NCBI GenBank assembly: GCA_012513595.1
Contig: JAAZBY010000278.1
Span: 1 to 16,710, forward strand
Length of the DNA: 16,710 nucleotides
DNA from: Chloroflexota bacterium
GTDB lineage: Bacteria > Chloroflexota > Anaerolineae > UBA1429
Direction of reading: 5' to 3'
Shown here: piece after piece, positions 7,663 through 15,283 of the stretch
Layout of the letters: each line of letters opens with the position of its first letter
Position numbering within the stretch: position 1 is the first letter of the stretch
Position numbers and translations under genes: made by a program
Notes under the pieces: generated by a model
What the model saw: the letters and a program-made list of their open reading frames with translations, nothing else
What the model was told of the DNA's origin: nothing
The model's database searches: none

Positions 7663-7691
7663 TTGACATGGCCCGCCCCTTCTGCTACAAA
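7663..7691 (+). promoter_or_regulatory. Sigma70-type promoter for LysM-M23 gene
   Basis: Perfect TTGACA (7663-7668), 17-nt spacer, TACAAA (7686-7691), with transcription expected near 7698. The TTG of the -35 box is also the first possible start codon of the long reading frame, which rules out a translation start there. Confidence 0.8.
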
Positions 7692-7746
7692 TAGGGACAA
7701 TGCAGCACGTCGTGTCCACCTGCGCCCAATCAAGGATGACGAGATC

Positions 7747-8922
7747 GTGGCAGTGCAGGGACCAACCTCTCCTTCGACGACGTCGCGCCCGGCGGTTGGG
7801 CCGCTTGTAGCCCCGCGGCTACCTCGACTGCGGCGCCGCCCACTCAATCAGGCAGTTGAGCAGCTGCCCGTCCTGGCACGTGCCGTTGGGCACGTGCTGG
7901 TGGCCTTGGTGCTCTTCCTAGCCTCTACGGGCACCTTCCCCCTGAGTGTTGAAGCTCCGCGCCTGCCCTGGACGCAGCAGAATGCCGCGTCCGGCACAGG
8001 CATGCCCGGGGAGTGGACGTCCGGCGCCGCGCGGGTGCACGAGGCGGCGGCGGTACAGGCCGCCGTGGTGCCCGCGACGATGCGCTCCTTCCGCGGTGTG
8101 ATCGTCCCCATGGCCGCGCCGCGGCGCCCACCCCGCTCCACCGTGGTCACATATGTGGTGCAGCAGGGAGACAACATCGTCCGCATCGCCCACGAGTTCG
8201 GGCTGGAGGTCAGCACCCTCCTGTGGGCCAACCCCGCGCTGGAGGACGATCCCGATCTCCTCACTATCGGGCAAGAGCTCATGATCCTGCCGGTAGACGG
8301 CACGCTGTACAAGGTCGCCCGCGGGGACTCGGTGGAGGCGATCGCCGCCAAGCACAAGGTCGAGGCCAGCGCCATCCTGGGTTACCCGGCCAACGGGCTG
8401 GGCGGCAGCGATGCCCTCAGCGTCGGGCAGGAGCTGGTGATCCCTGGCGGCATCAAGCCGGCCGTGCCCAAGCCGGTTCCCACGGCGCGCCCGGCTGCCG
8501 TGGTAGCGGCGACTGCCGCGCCGCCGGCGCCAGACGCGGTGCCGGCCGCCTCCGGGTCTCTCGGGTGGCCCATACAAGGCACTCTCAGCCAGGGTTACTG
8601 GGTGGCCGGGTACGCCAGCCATCGGGCGATCGATATTGCCGCCCCGTCCGGCACGCCGATCTATGCCGCCGATGCCGGCTACGTCAGCCACGTGCAGTGG
8701 AACGTGTGGCCGTATGGCACGATGGTGATGATCACCCACTCCAACGGGCTGGAGACGCTTTACGCACACATGAGCTCGGTGAGCGTTTCGGTCGGGCAGT
8801 CGGTCTCCAAGGGGGAACAGATCGGCGGGTGCGGCAGCACCGGGCGCAGCACCGGTCCTCACCTGCACTTTGAGGTGCGCCGGGGTGGCGCGAACCTGAA
8901 CCCCCTGTCTCATCTGCCCTGA
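7747..8922 (+). CDS. Membrane-anchored LysM-LysM-M23 peptidase
   Basis: 391 residues from the GTG at 7747, chosen because AAGGA lies 10 nt upstream and the upstream in-frame codons overlap the promoter. Layout: basic, Pro-rich cytoplasmic N terminus; one transmembrane helix at about 47-64; low-complexity linker; LysM 1 (about 135-182, TYVVQQGDNIVRIA) and LysM 2 (about 187-233, YKVARGDSVEAIA), which bind peptidoglycan; Pro/Ala linker (234-270); M23 peptidase (272-388). The zinc site looks complete: His292 and Asp296 (HRAID), His341 (YAH), and His372/His374 (HLHFEV), so this is probably an active endopeptidase acting on cell-wall peptides, not a degenerate NlpD/EnvC-type activator. Related proteins act in wall remodelling and division. 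Own promoter and terminator, so a single-gene unit. Confidence 0.93.
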   Translation: MAVQGPTSPSTTSRPAVGPLVAPRLPRLRRRPLNQAVEQLPVLARAVGHVLVALVLFLASTGTFPLSVEAPRLPWTQQNAASGTGMPGEWTSGAARVHEAAAVQAAVVPATMRSFRGVIVPMAAPRRPPRSTVVTYVVQQGDNIVRIAHEFGLEVSTLLWANPALEDDPDLLTIGQELMILPVDGTLYKVARGDSVEAIAAKHKVEASAILGYPANGLGGSDALSVGQELVIPGGIKPAVPKPVPTARPAAVVAATAAPPAPDAVPAASGSLGWPIQGTLSQGYWVAGYASHRAIDIAAPSGTPIYAADAGYVSHVQWNVWPYGTMVMITHSNGLETLYAHMSSVSVSVGQSVSKGEQIGGCGSTGRSTGPHLHFEVRRGGANLNPLSHLP

Positions 8923-8953
8923 GGCGCCGTAGGTGCCTCACCCCAAGACCACG

Positions 8954-8980
8954 AGAGCGGGCCCCGCGCCCGCTCTTTTT
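8954..8980 (+). terminator. Rho-independent terminator
   Basis: Perfect 9-bp stem AGAGCGGGC (8954-8962) / GCCCGCTCT (8968-8976), 5-nt loop, followed by T residues to 8980. It lies 31 nt past the M23 stop codon and separates the housekeeping block from the catabolic block. Confidence 0.9.
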
Positions 8981-9016
8981 GGTGGCGCGGCGCGGCCGGG
9001 CGGCACCGGCTGGCCC

Positions 9017-9045
9017 TGGCCGGGGTCGCCGTTCGGTGGTATCCT
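9017..9045 (+). promoter_or_regulatory. Candidate promoter of the fucosidase operon
   Basis: TATCCT (9040-9045) about 50 nt before the ATG at 9091; the hexamer 17 nt upstream, TGGCCG, is a poor -35 (3 of 6). The same TATCCTGGGC string occurs at the same distance before the gene at 13544. A poor -35 would fit activator dependence, but no operator was identified. Confidence 0.4.
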
Positions 9046-9090
9046 GGGCGTGTACTCGGGGCCATCATCCACGCGTGAGGAGGCATCGCC

Positions 9091-11082
9091 ATGCCCAAGG
9101 CAGAGTTGCGCTACCGGCAGGTGCACCTGGACTTTCACACCTCGGAGCAGATCGCCGGAATCGGCTCCGCCTTTGACCCGCAAGAGTTCGCCGCCACGCT
9201 CGCCAAGGCCCGGGTGAACTCGATCACCTGTTTTGCCCGCTGCCACCACGGCTGGATCTACTATGATACGCAGGCCTTCCCCGAGCGGCGCCACCCGTAC
9301 CTGACGCGCAACCTGCTGGCCGAACAGATCGCTGCCTGCCATGCGCGCGGCATTCGGGTGCCGATCTACGTCACCGTACAGTGGGACCAGTACTCGGCGG
9401 AGGCGCACCCGGAGTGGCTGGTGATCGACGAGAGCGGCCGCCAGCCGGGTACCCCGCCGTACGAGGCCGGCTTTTACCGGCGGCTGTGCGTCAACACCCC
9501 CTACCGCGAGTTCCTGCGCGCCCACGTGCAAGAGATCATCGACACGCTGCCCGTCGACGGCTTCTTCTTTGACATCGTCGCCCCCATGGACTGCTCCTGC
9601 CGCTGGTGCCGGCAGATGATGATCGCCGAGGGGCTGGAGCCGTCCGACGCCGCGGCGCGCCGCGCCTTTGGCCTGCGGACCATCAACGCCTGGATGGACG
9701 AGATGAGCCGCTTCGTCTGGGAGCAGCGGCCCGACGCGACCATCTTTTACAACGCGGGGCACGTGGGCGTCGAGCGGCGCAGCGCGGCCCAGGCACATTC
9801 GCACTGGGAGCTGGAGTCGCTCCCCAGCGGCGGCTGGGGCTATATGCACTTTCCCCTCAGCCAGAGGTACGCACGCACGACCGGGCTCGACTGCCTGGGC
9901 ATGACGGGCAAGTTCCACACCTCCTGGGGGGATTTCCACTCCTTCAAGAACCTGGCCGCGCTCGAATCCGAGTGTTTCACCATGCTGGCGCTGAACGCCA
10001 AGGTGTCCGTGGGTGACCAGCTCCATCCCGACGGGCGGATCGACCCCTACGTGTACGACCTGATCGGCACGGTCTTTCGCCAGGTGGAGACCAAGGAGTC
10101 CTGGTGCCGCGGGGCGCGCCCGCTGGTCGACATCGGCGTGCTGTCTCCAGAAGAGTGGACCGGTGAGCGGGTGCCGGCCTCGGCGGCGGGGGCCGTGCGC
10201 ATGCTGCAGGAGGGCGGCCACCAGTTCGACGTGCTAGACACCGGGGCGGACCTGTCCGGCTACCGGGTGATCATCCTGCCCGACGCTATCCCCTGCACGC
10301 CGGCCTTTGCCGCGCGGCTGGAAGACTACCTGGCGGCGGGCGGAAGCCTCATCGCCACGCATCGTGCCGGGCTGACGCCGGCGGGTGACGCGTTTGCCCT
10401 CGACAGTCTCGGCGTACGCCTGGTGGGTGAGGCGCCCTATAGCCCTGACTTTGTGCTCCCCACTGGGGAGATCGGCCGCGGCCTGCCGCCGACCGAGCAC
10501 GCCATGTACCTGCGCGGGCTACAGGTGGAGCCCGTGGCCGGTGCCGAGGTCCTGGCCGACGCCGTGGTGCCCTACTTTAACCGCACCTACCGGCACTTTT
10601 GCTCGCACCGGCATACGCCGTCGGCCGGCAAGGTAGGCTACCCCGCCGTGGTACGCCGGGGGCGGGCGATCTACTTTGCGCACCCGATCTTTGCCCAGTA
10701 CAACCAGAATGCGCCGCGCTGGGCCAAGAGGCTGCTCCTGAACGCGCTGGACATGCTGCTGCCCGACCCCCTCGTGCGCCACGATGGCCCCTCCACCCTG
10801 ACCACCGCGCTGAACGAGCAGCCGGCCGAGGGGCGCGCCGTGCTACACCTCCTGCACTATGTGCCGGAGCGGCGCGGCCAGGATTTTGACGTCATCGAGG
10901 ACGTGTTGCCGGTGTACGGCATCGGCGTGTCGGCGCGGGTGCCGGAGGGCAAAACGCTCGCTGCGGTGCGCCTGGCCCCCCAGGGAGAGGCGCTGCCGTT
11001 CGAGATAGTTCGTGGCCGGGCCGAGTTCGAGGTTCCCGAGGTGCGTGGCCACCAGATGGTGGCCCTGGAGTACGCCAAGTAG
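9091..11082 (+). CDS. GH151-type candidate alpha-L-fucosidase with beta-galactosidase trimerisation-like domain
   Basis: 663 residues, no signal peptide, so cytoplasmic. The N-terminal barrel (about 5-340) resembles the hypothetical glycosyl hydrolase 6/GH42-like family: HLDFHTSEQIAGIGSAFDP, CFARCHHGWIYYDT, GIRVPIYVTVQWDQY, VDGFFFDIV. Asp161 in FFFDIV sits where GH29-like enzymes carry their nucleophile; this assignment is inferred. Cys168-x-Cys170-xx-Cys173, with Cys133 a possible fourth ligand, matches the C-x-C-xx-C spacing of the GH42 zinc site. Residues about 343-560 form a glutamine-amidotransferase-like trimerisation domain, and the last 70 or so a beta-sandwich. Members of GH151 remove alpha-L-fucose, which suits the GH29 fucosidase 17 nt downstream. 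GH42-type beta-galactosidase activity is the alternative. The ATG follows GAGGAGG. First gene of the operon. Confidence 0.82.
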   Translation: MPKAELRYRQVHLDFHTSEQIAGIGSAFDPQEFAATLAKARVNSITCFARCHHGWIYYDTQAFPERRHPYLTRNLLAEQIAACHARGIRVPIYVTVQWDQYSAEAHPEWLVIDESGRQPGTPPYEAGFYRRLCVNTPYREFLRAHVQEIIDTLPVDGFFFDIVAPMDCSCRWCRQMMIAEGLEPSDAAARRAFGLRTINAWMDEMSRFVWEQRPDATIFYNAGHVGVERRSAAQAHSHWELESLPSGGWGYMHFPLSQRYARTTGLDCLGMTGKFHTSWGDFHSFKNLAALESECFTMLALNAKVSVGDQLHPDGRIDPYVYDLIGTVFRQVETKESWCRGARPLVDIGVLSPEEWTGERVPASAAGAVRMLQEGGHQFDVLDTGADLSGYRVIILPDAIPCTPAFAARLEDYLAAGGSLIATHRAGLTPAGDAFALDSLGVRLVGEAPYSPDFVLPTGEIGRGLPPTEHAMYLRGLQVEPVAGAEVLADAVVPYFNRTYRHFCSHRHTPSAGKVGYPAVVRRGRAIYFAHPIFAQYNQNAPRWAKRLLLNALDMLLPDPLVRHDGPSTLTTALNEQPAEGRAVLHLLHYVPERRGQDFDVIEDVLPVYGIGVSARVPEGKTLAAVRLAPQGEALPFEIVRGRAEFEVPEVRGHQMVALEYAK

Positions 11083-11099
11083 CGAGGGAGGGAAGCGCC

Positions 11100-12383
11100 A
11101 TGACCGACACGGTAAGGCCAGCCGCGGGCGATGCGAGTTGGTTCGTCCGGGGGCGCCTGGGGATGTTCATCCACTGGGGGCTCTATGCCCTGCCGGCGCG
11201 CCACGAGTGGGTGAAGAACCGCGAGCGCCTCAGCGACGCCGACTATGCGCCCTACTTTGAGCACTTTGACCCCGACCTGTACGATCCCAAGGCCTGGGCG
11301 CGCGCCGCCCGCGAGGCCGGCATGACCTACTTTGTGGTGACCACCAAGCACCACCAGGGGTTCTGCCTGTGGGATTCGGCCGTCACCGACTACAAGGTGA
11401 CCAACACGCCCTACGGCCGCGACCTGATCGGGCCGATGGTGGAGGCCTTTCGCGCCGAGGGCCTCAAGGTGGGCTTTTACCATTCGCTCATCGATTGGCA
11501 CCATCCCGAGTTCCCCATCGACCGGGTGCACCCGCAGCGGGATGACGCCGCCGCGCGAGAGGCCGCCAAGGGCCGCAATATGGCCAAGTACGCGGGCTAT
11601 CTGCATGCCCAGGTGCGCGAGCTGCTCACTTGGTTTGGCAAGATCGACTATCTCTTCTTCGACTTTTCGTACCCGGGCGAGGACGGCAAGGGCCGGGCCG
11701 ACTGGCGCTCTGAGCAGCTGGTGCGCCTGGTGCGCGAGCTGCAGCCCCAGGTGCTCATCAATGACCGCCTGGACCTGCAGGACACTTCCTGGGGTTGGGA
11801 CTTGGTGACGCCCGAGCAGTTCATGGTGCGCGACTGGGTGCGTGTGAACGGCCAGCGCGTGCTGTGGGAGACCTGCCAGACCTTCTCCGGCTCCTGGGGG
11901 TACCACCGCGACGAAGCCACCTGGAAGACCGTCCCGCAGCTCTTGCGCATGCTCGTCGACACGGTGAGCAAGGGGGGCAACCTGCTCCTGAACGTGGGGC
12001 CCACCGCGCGCGGCGAGTTTGACGGCCGCGCGTTGGAGCGCCTGCAGGGCATGGGCGAGTGGATGCAGCGCCACGGGCGCGCGATCTACGGCTGCACCCA
12101 GGCCCCGGCCGAGTTCGCCACCCCGCAGGACTGCCGCCTCACCTACAATCCCGACACGGGGCGGCTGTACGTACACGTGTTCGCCTGGCCGATCCGACAC
12201 CTGCACCTGGACGGGCTGGCCGGCCAGGTGGCCTACGCGCAGCTGCTGAACGACGCTTCCGAGGTGCGCTTCGTGGAGCGCCCCGCGCACCACGAGGCCA
12301 TGTCCGGGGACGTCCTCACGCTGGAACTGCCTGTCCTCCAGCCCGACGCGTCCATACCTGTCATCGAGCTTTTCCTCAAGTAG
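11100..12383 (+). CDS. GH29 alpha-L-fucosidase
   Basis: 427 residues. Retaining exo-enzyme that hydrolyses terminal alpha-L-fucose from oligosaccharides; no signal peptide, so intracellular. Seen: GMFIHWGLYALP (21-32), KHHQGF (83-88), GFYHSLIDWHHP (125-136), nucleophile Asp188 in LFFDFSYP, WETCQTFSGSWGY (256-268) and KGGNLLLNVGP (291-301), followed by a C-terminal beta-sandwich (about 335-427). The KHHQGF motif is unusual because GH29 enzymes normally read KHHDGF. Asp188 lies in FFDFSY where many relatives have WFDG. The ATG follows GGGAGGGAAG, 17 nt after the preceding gene, so the two are surely co-transcribed. Two fucosidases of different families suggest different linkages or a branched substrate. 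Substrate linkage cannot be read from sequence. Confidence 0.95.
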   Translation: MTDTVRPAAGDASWFVRGRLGMFIHWGLYALPARHEWVKNRERLSDADYAPYFEHFDPDLYDPKAWARAAREAGMTYFVVTTKHHQGFCLWDSAVTDYKVTNTPYGRDLIGPMVEAFRAEGLKVGFYHSLIDWHHPEFPIDRVHPQRDDAAAREAAKGRNMAKYAGYLHAQVRELLTWFGKIDYLFFDFSYPGEDGKGRADWRSEQLVRLVRELQPQVLINDRLDLQDTSWGWDLVTPEQFMVRDWVRVNGQRVLWETCQTFSGSWGYHRDEATWKTVPQLLRMLVDTVSKGGNLLLNVGPTARGEFDGRALERLQGMGEWMQRHGRAIYGCTQAPAEFATPQDCRLTYNPDTGRLYVHVFAWPIRHLHLDGLAGQVAYAQLLNDASEVRFVERPAHHEAMSGDVLTLELPVLQPDASIPVIELFLK

Positions 12384-12399
12384 AGGGCTGCACCAGAGG

Positions 12400-12433
12400 G
12401 CGCCGGGCCGCCAGTAGGCTGGCGGCCCGGCGC
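12400..12433 (+). other. Perfect 15-bp GC hairpin between the fucosidase and URO-D-like genes
   Basis: GCGCCGGGCCGCCAG (12400-12414) and CTGGCGGCCCGGCGC (12419-12433) are exact reverse complements with the loop TAGG. No T-tract follows, and the next gene starts 35 nt later behind AAGGAG with no promoter visible. It is more likely an intercistronic stabiliser or partial attenuator that lowers downstream expression than a full terminator. Confidence 0.75.
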
Positions 12434-12468
12434 ACCTGCCAGCGCCTCCCGCCAAGGAGCCGCCTTCC

Positions 12469-13425
12469 ATGAACGACGACCGTCTGTTGGCCATGCGCTT
12501 CGAGCGCCCCCAGTACATCCCGGTGTCCGTCTCTCTCCTACCGGCCACCTGGGCCCGCTACCGAGGGGACCTCGAGGACCTGGTCGCCCGGCACCCGCTG
12601 GTGTTCGGGGAGTGGCAGCGGGGTAGCCGTGACTATGACCTCGCCCAGGGCACCTACGTCGCCGGCCAGCACGTGGACCATTGGGGCTGCGTGTGGAAGA
12701 ACATCCGCCACGGCCTGGAAGCCATGGTCGTGGGCCATCCCGTGCCCACCCGAGAGGCGGTACACCGGCTGCGCCCGCCCGCCGAACTGCTCGGCCGCCT
12801 GCCGCACGGCTTCATGTACTTGCGCCTGGGCGATCTGCGCGGCTTTGACGCACTGATGCTCGACTTTGCCGAGGAGCCGCCCGAGCTGCAGATGCTTATC
12901 GACACCGTCCTGGAGTACAACCTGCGCGAGCTGGAGGCCATCCTGGCCAACGCCCAGGGCCCTATGCTCTACTTTGGCGACGACCTGGGCATGCAGACGA
13001 GCCTGCCGATCAGCCCGGCCAAATGGCGCAAGTTCCTGAAGCCCTGCTACGCAGCACTCTACGGGCGCTGCCGGGCGGCGGGATACGCCGTCTATATGCA
13101 CTCCGATGGGCATATCGTGGAGATCATCCCCGACCTGGTCGAGTGCGGCGTGAACGTCATCAATCCGCAGGTGCGCGCCAACGGGCTGGAGCGGCTGGCC
13201 GAAGTCTGCAAAGGGGTCGTGTGCGTGGACCTGGACCTGGACCGCCAGCTGTTCCCCTTTGCCACGCCGGCGGAGATCGACGCCCACGTGCGCCAGGCAG
13301 TGCAGGTTCTTGGCGGCCCGCAAGGGGGCCTGTGGCTCAAGGCCGAGTGCGGGCCCGATGTGCCGCTGGAGAACATCGAGGCGATCTGCACGGCGCTCGA
13401 GCGCTACCGCGGGTACTACCGCTAG
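12469..13425 (+). CDS. Uroporphyrinogen decarboxylase (URO-D) superfamily protein, function unknown
   Basis: 318 residues with the URO-D/methyltransferase TIM-barrel pattern: FGDDLGMQTSLPISPAKW (169-186), YMHSDGHIVEIIPDLVECGVNVINP (209-233, central part) and LKAECGPDVPLENIEAI (290-306). It is not haem-pathway HemE: the N-terminal RQAGRY substrate motif is absent. The superfamily also includes corrinoid-dependent methyltransferases such as MtaA, which bind zinc through HxC and a distal Cys; here the first element is His211-Ser-Asp213, with Cys294 in the distal position, so an altered His/Asp/Cys metal site is possible (inference). Members with this HSDG form often sit in sugar-catabolic clusters with no assigned role. 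The ATG lies behind AAGGAG; probably part of the fucosidase transcript. Confidence 0.85.
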   Translation: MNDDRLLAMRFERPQYIPVSVSLLPATWARYRGDLEDLVARHPLVFGEWQRGSRDYDLAQGTYVAGQHVDHWGCVWKNIRHGLEAMVVGHPVPTREAVHRLRPPAELLGRLPHGFMYLRLGDLRGFDALMLDFAEEPPELQMLIDTVLEYNLRELEAILANAQGPMLYFGDDLGMQTSLPISPAKWRKFLKPCYAALYGRCRAAGYAVYMHSDGHIVEIIPDLVECGVNVINPQVRANGLERLAEVCKGVVCVDLDLDRQLFPFATPAEIDAHVRQAVQVLGGPQGGLWLKAECGPDVPLENIEAICTALERYRGYYR

Positions 13426-13449
13426 GAATCTACAGCGAGGGGGCGCGCC

Positions 13450-13465
13450 GCTGCCGGGCGGCAGC
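13450..13465 (+). other. Small hairpin between URO-D-like gene and next promoter
   Basis: GCTGCC (13450-13455) and GGCAGC (13460-13465) with a 4-nt loop; the bases after it are GTCTTT, and the -35 box follows at once. It could weakly stop the upstream transcript, but the stem is short and the T-run poor. Confidence 0.3.
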
Positions 13466-13471
13466 ACGTCT

Positions 13472-13500
13472 TTGACGGTTCTGCGGATCGCCGCTATCCT
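13472..13500 (+). promoter_or_regulatory. Sigma70-type promoter for the alpha/alpha-toroid gene
   Basis: TTGACG (13472-13477), 17-nt spacer, TATCCT (13495-13500), 44 nt before the ATG at 13544. The -10 region and its flank (CCGCTATCCTGG, 13491-13502) recur almost unchanged at 15207-15218 and in part at 9040. It suggests a second transcription unit inside the catabolic block. Confidence 0.65.
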
Positions 13501-13543
13501 GGGCCTCACTGGCCGCTGATAGTCAGAGTCTGAGGGAGACATC

Positions 13544-15172
13544 ATGACCGATTACGCACAGGAATTCTTGGGCCTTGCCGCGCCGAAAGACCGCGCCGTG
13601 GTGGAGGGGGCGCTGGGCTCCGTCGGTGAGCAGGGCGCCTGGGCCGCCCTGCAGCAGGCCTTCCTGGCCCGCATCGATGCCTACGTCGAGGACGAACTCC
13701 CCCATCCGGCCGACCACATCATCAACTCGCACGAGGCGGGCGGAGCCTGGCGGATCGGTTTCCCCCACTATCAGACCCGTGGAGACGGACGCATCGTCGA
13801 GCAGATGGCCAAGATCATGGCGGCGCGGCGCGTCTTTGCCGATGCGACGTATTATCACGGCTTCCCCGACGAGGCCGAGGTACACCACGAGATCGAGACG
13901 TTCATCTACTTCCAGAACCCGCTGGCCTTCTGGGGGCTGCCGGGCGCTGACGCAGCCCTGGCTTCCGTAGAGGACGTGGCCCACCACACCGGCAACTGGG
14001 TCGCCGGCATCCCCGAATGGTACGACTGGGCCACCAGCGGCTTCCGCAGCACCTGGCTGGGCACCCGCAACGTCCGCGCCCATGCGCCCTTTGACTATCA
14101 GGAGGCCAACCACTTCCGCTTCCTCTCCACGGGGCTGATCGTCTACCTGCAGACCGGGGACGAGCGCTACCTGAAGCTGGCCACCGACTATGCGGAGCGC
14201 TGGTGCGCCCACATCGAAAAGCTGGCCGCGGCCGGCGGGCCGATCACCTGCTCGATCCTGCCGCCCGGCGTCGCGTCTGAGGAGATGGGGCGGGCCGGCA
14301 AGGCGACCAACACCAGCCTCTACCAGACCTTCTACTCCACCGTGGCGCCCAACACCGCCTTTGAGGTGGCCGGCGGCTTGCTAGACATCTACCGCCTGAC
14401 GGGCAACGCCCGCTACCTGACTTGCTCGCGCCTGATGCTCGATCAGTTCTACAACAACGCCCGTGACGGCCGGCCGGCTCTGCGCTACCAGAACGGCGCC
14501 TGGCAGTACGAGATGGCCACCGCCGCGGACGGCGTGCGCGCCGGGATGTCGCAGAACGGCGCCATGCTGGCGCGCCCGGCCCTGCGGCACGACATCCTCA
14601 CCGGAGAGACCCGCTACCGCGATGCGATGGTGGCCTGGGCCAACGCCGCGGACGAGCACGCCTTCGCCGGTGACCAGATGATGTCCGACGTGTTCGTCGC
14701 CGCGCATTACTATACCGGCGACCCGGCCTGGCTGGCGCGTGCCTACGCCTCGGACCTGCGCACCTGGGCCGTGGTGGAACAGAATCCCACGCCGCACATG
14801 TGCGACTCGTCGGGTCGTTACGGCAGCAAGTTCCTGTACGAGGTCTCGTACCAGCCGATCCTGGGCACCCCCGACTGGGGCACCCGGGCGGGCATCCCCG
14901 TGCCGGTGCTGCGCCATCGCACCGACGGCGCCGAGGGGCTGCCGGCGGGAGTCTCTTTCCGCACCTGGCGCGCCTGCGACGGCGTGCTTGCCTTTGAGGC
15001 GGTGGGCGGCCCTGCCGAGGCTGACTGGGCCATCGGCTCGGCGGACGAGAAACGTGCCGTGTCTGACGCTGAGGTGAAGGGCCAGGCTCTGGAGCAGGTT
15101 GCCGACGGCTTCCGCCTGCGTGTGGCGCCCGGGGCCACCGTGAGCGGCACGTTCCGGTGGGCAGCTCGCTGA
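13544..15172 (+). CDS. Unrecognised cytoplasmic protein with alpha/alpha-toroid-like repeats
   Basis: 542 residues, no signal peptide and no family recognised with certainty. Four similar helix-hairpin units share a TG-x-x-x-Y/W core: YLQTGDERYLKLATDYAERW (201-220), IYRLTGNARYLTCSRLMLDQ (282-301), ILTGETRYRDAMVAWANAA (351-369) and YYTGDPAWLARAYASDLRTW (389-408). This is the pattern of (alpha/alpha) toroid folds found in several glycoside hydrolase and polysaccharide lyase families. The C-terminal 75 or so residues look like a beta-sandwich. Conserved-looking polar patches (HHTGNW 147-152, GIPEWYDW 155-162, PHMCDSSGRYG 417-427) could line an active site. A carbohydrate-active role is inferred from fold and neighbours; the reaction is unknown. 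The ATG follows GAGGGAGA. Confidence 0.85.
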   Translation: MTDYAQEFLGLAAPKDRAVVEGALGSVGEQGAWAALQQAFLARIDAYVEDELPHPADHIINSHEAGGAWRIGFPHYQTRGDGRIVEQMAKIMAARRVFADATYYHGFPDEAEVHHEIETFIYFQNPLAFWGLPGADAALASVEDVAHHTGNWVAGIPEWYDWATSGFRSTWLGTRNVRAHAPFDYQEANHFRFLSTGLIVYLQTGDERYLKLATDYAERWCAHIEKLAAAGGPITCSILPPGVASEEMGRAGKATNTSLYQTFYSTVAPNTAFEVAGGLLDIYRLTGNARYLTCSRLMLDQFYNNARDGRPALRYQNGAWQYEMATAADGVRAGMSQNGAMLARPALRHDILTGETRYRDAMVAWANAADEHAFAGDQMMSDVFVAAHYYTGDPAWLARAYASDLRTWAVVEQNPTPHMCDSSGRYGSKFLYEVSYQPILGTPDWGTRAGIPVPVLRHRTDGAEGLPAGVSFRTWRACDGVLAFEAVGGPAEADWAIGSADEKRAVSDAEVKGQALEQVADGFRLRVAPGATVSGTFRWAAR

Positions 15173-15192
15173 TCCTCTGACTGCTTGAACCA

Positions 15193-15244
15193 GGGATGGG
15201 CCGACACCGCTATCGTGGATGCGGCCCGTCCCTGTTCCTTTCTT
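15193..15244 (+). terminator. Candidate terminator after the toroid gene
   Basis: GGGATGGGCCG (15193-15203) pairs over 11 bp (one G-U) with CGGCCCGTCCC (15222-15232). The 18-nt loop contains CAC/GTG as an inner stem, and the T-rich stretch TGTTCCTTTCTT follows. The long loop and interrupted T-run make it weaker than the other terminators. The loop holds TATCGT (15211-15216), a possible -10 box for the next gene, with TTGAAC 20 nt upstream. Confidence 0.5.
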
Positions 15245-15283
15245 GCTCGCTCGGGCGACGTCTCCTACGCCAAGGAGGACACC

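Noticed and set aside
5243..7669. 808-codon open frame on the minus strand opposite greA and lysS
   Set aside because: It lies entirely across two certain genes on the other strand, has low-complexity composition typical of GC-rich antisense frames, and lacks any recognisable domain.
10857..12548. 563-codon minus-strand frame opposite the GH29 gene
   Set aside because: The plus strand encodes an unmistakable GH29 enzyme here; the antisense frame has no recognisable motif.
15185..15283. Upstream extension of the GH32 frame
   Set aside because: It covers a hairpin and promoter-like sequence; the Shine-Dalgarno and family N terminus support ATG 15284.
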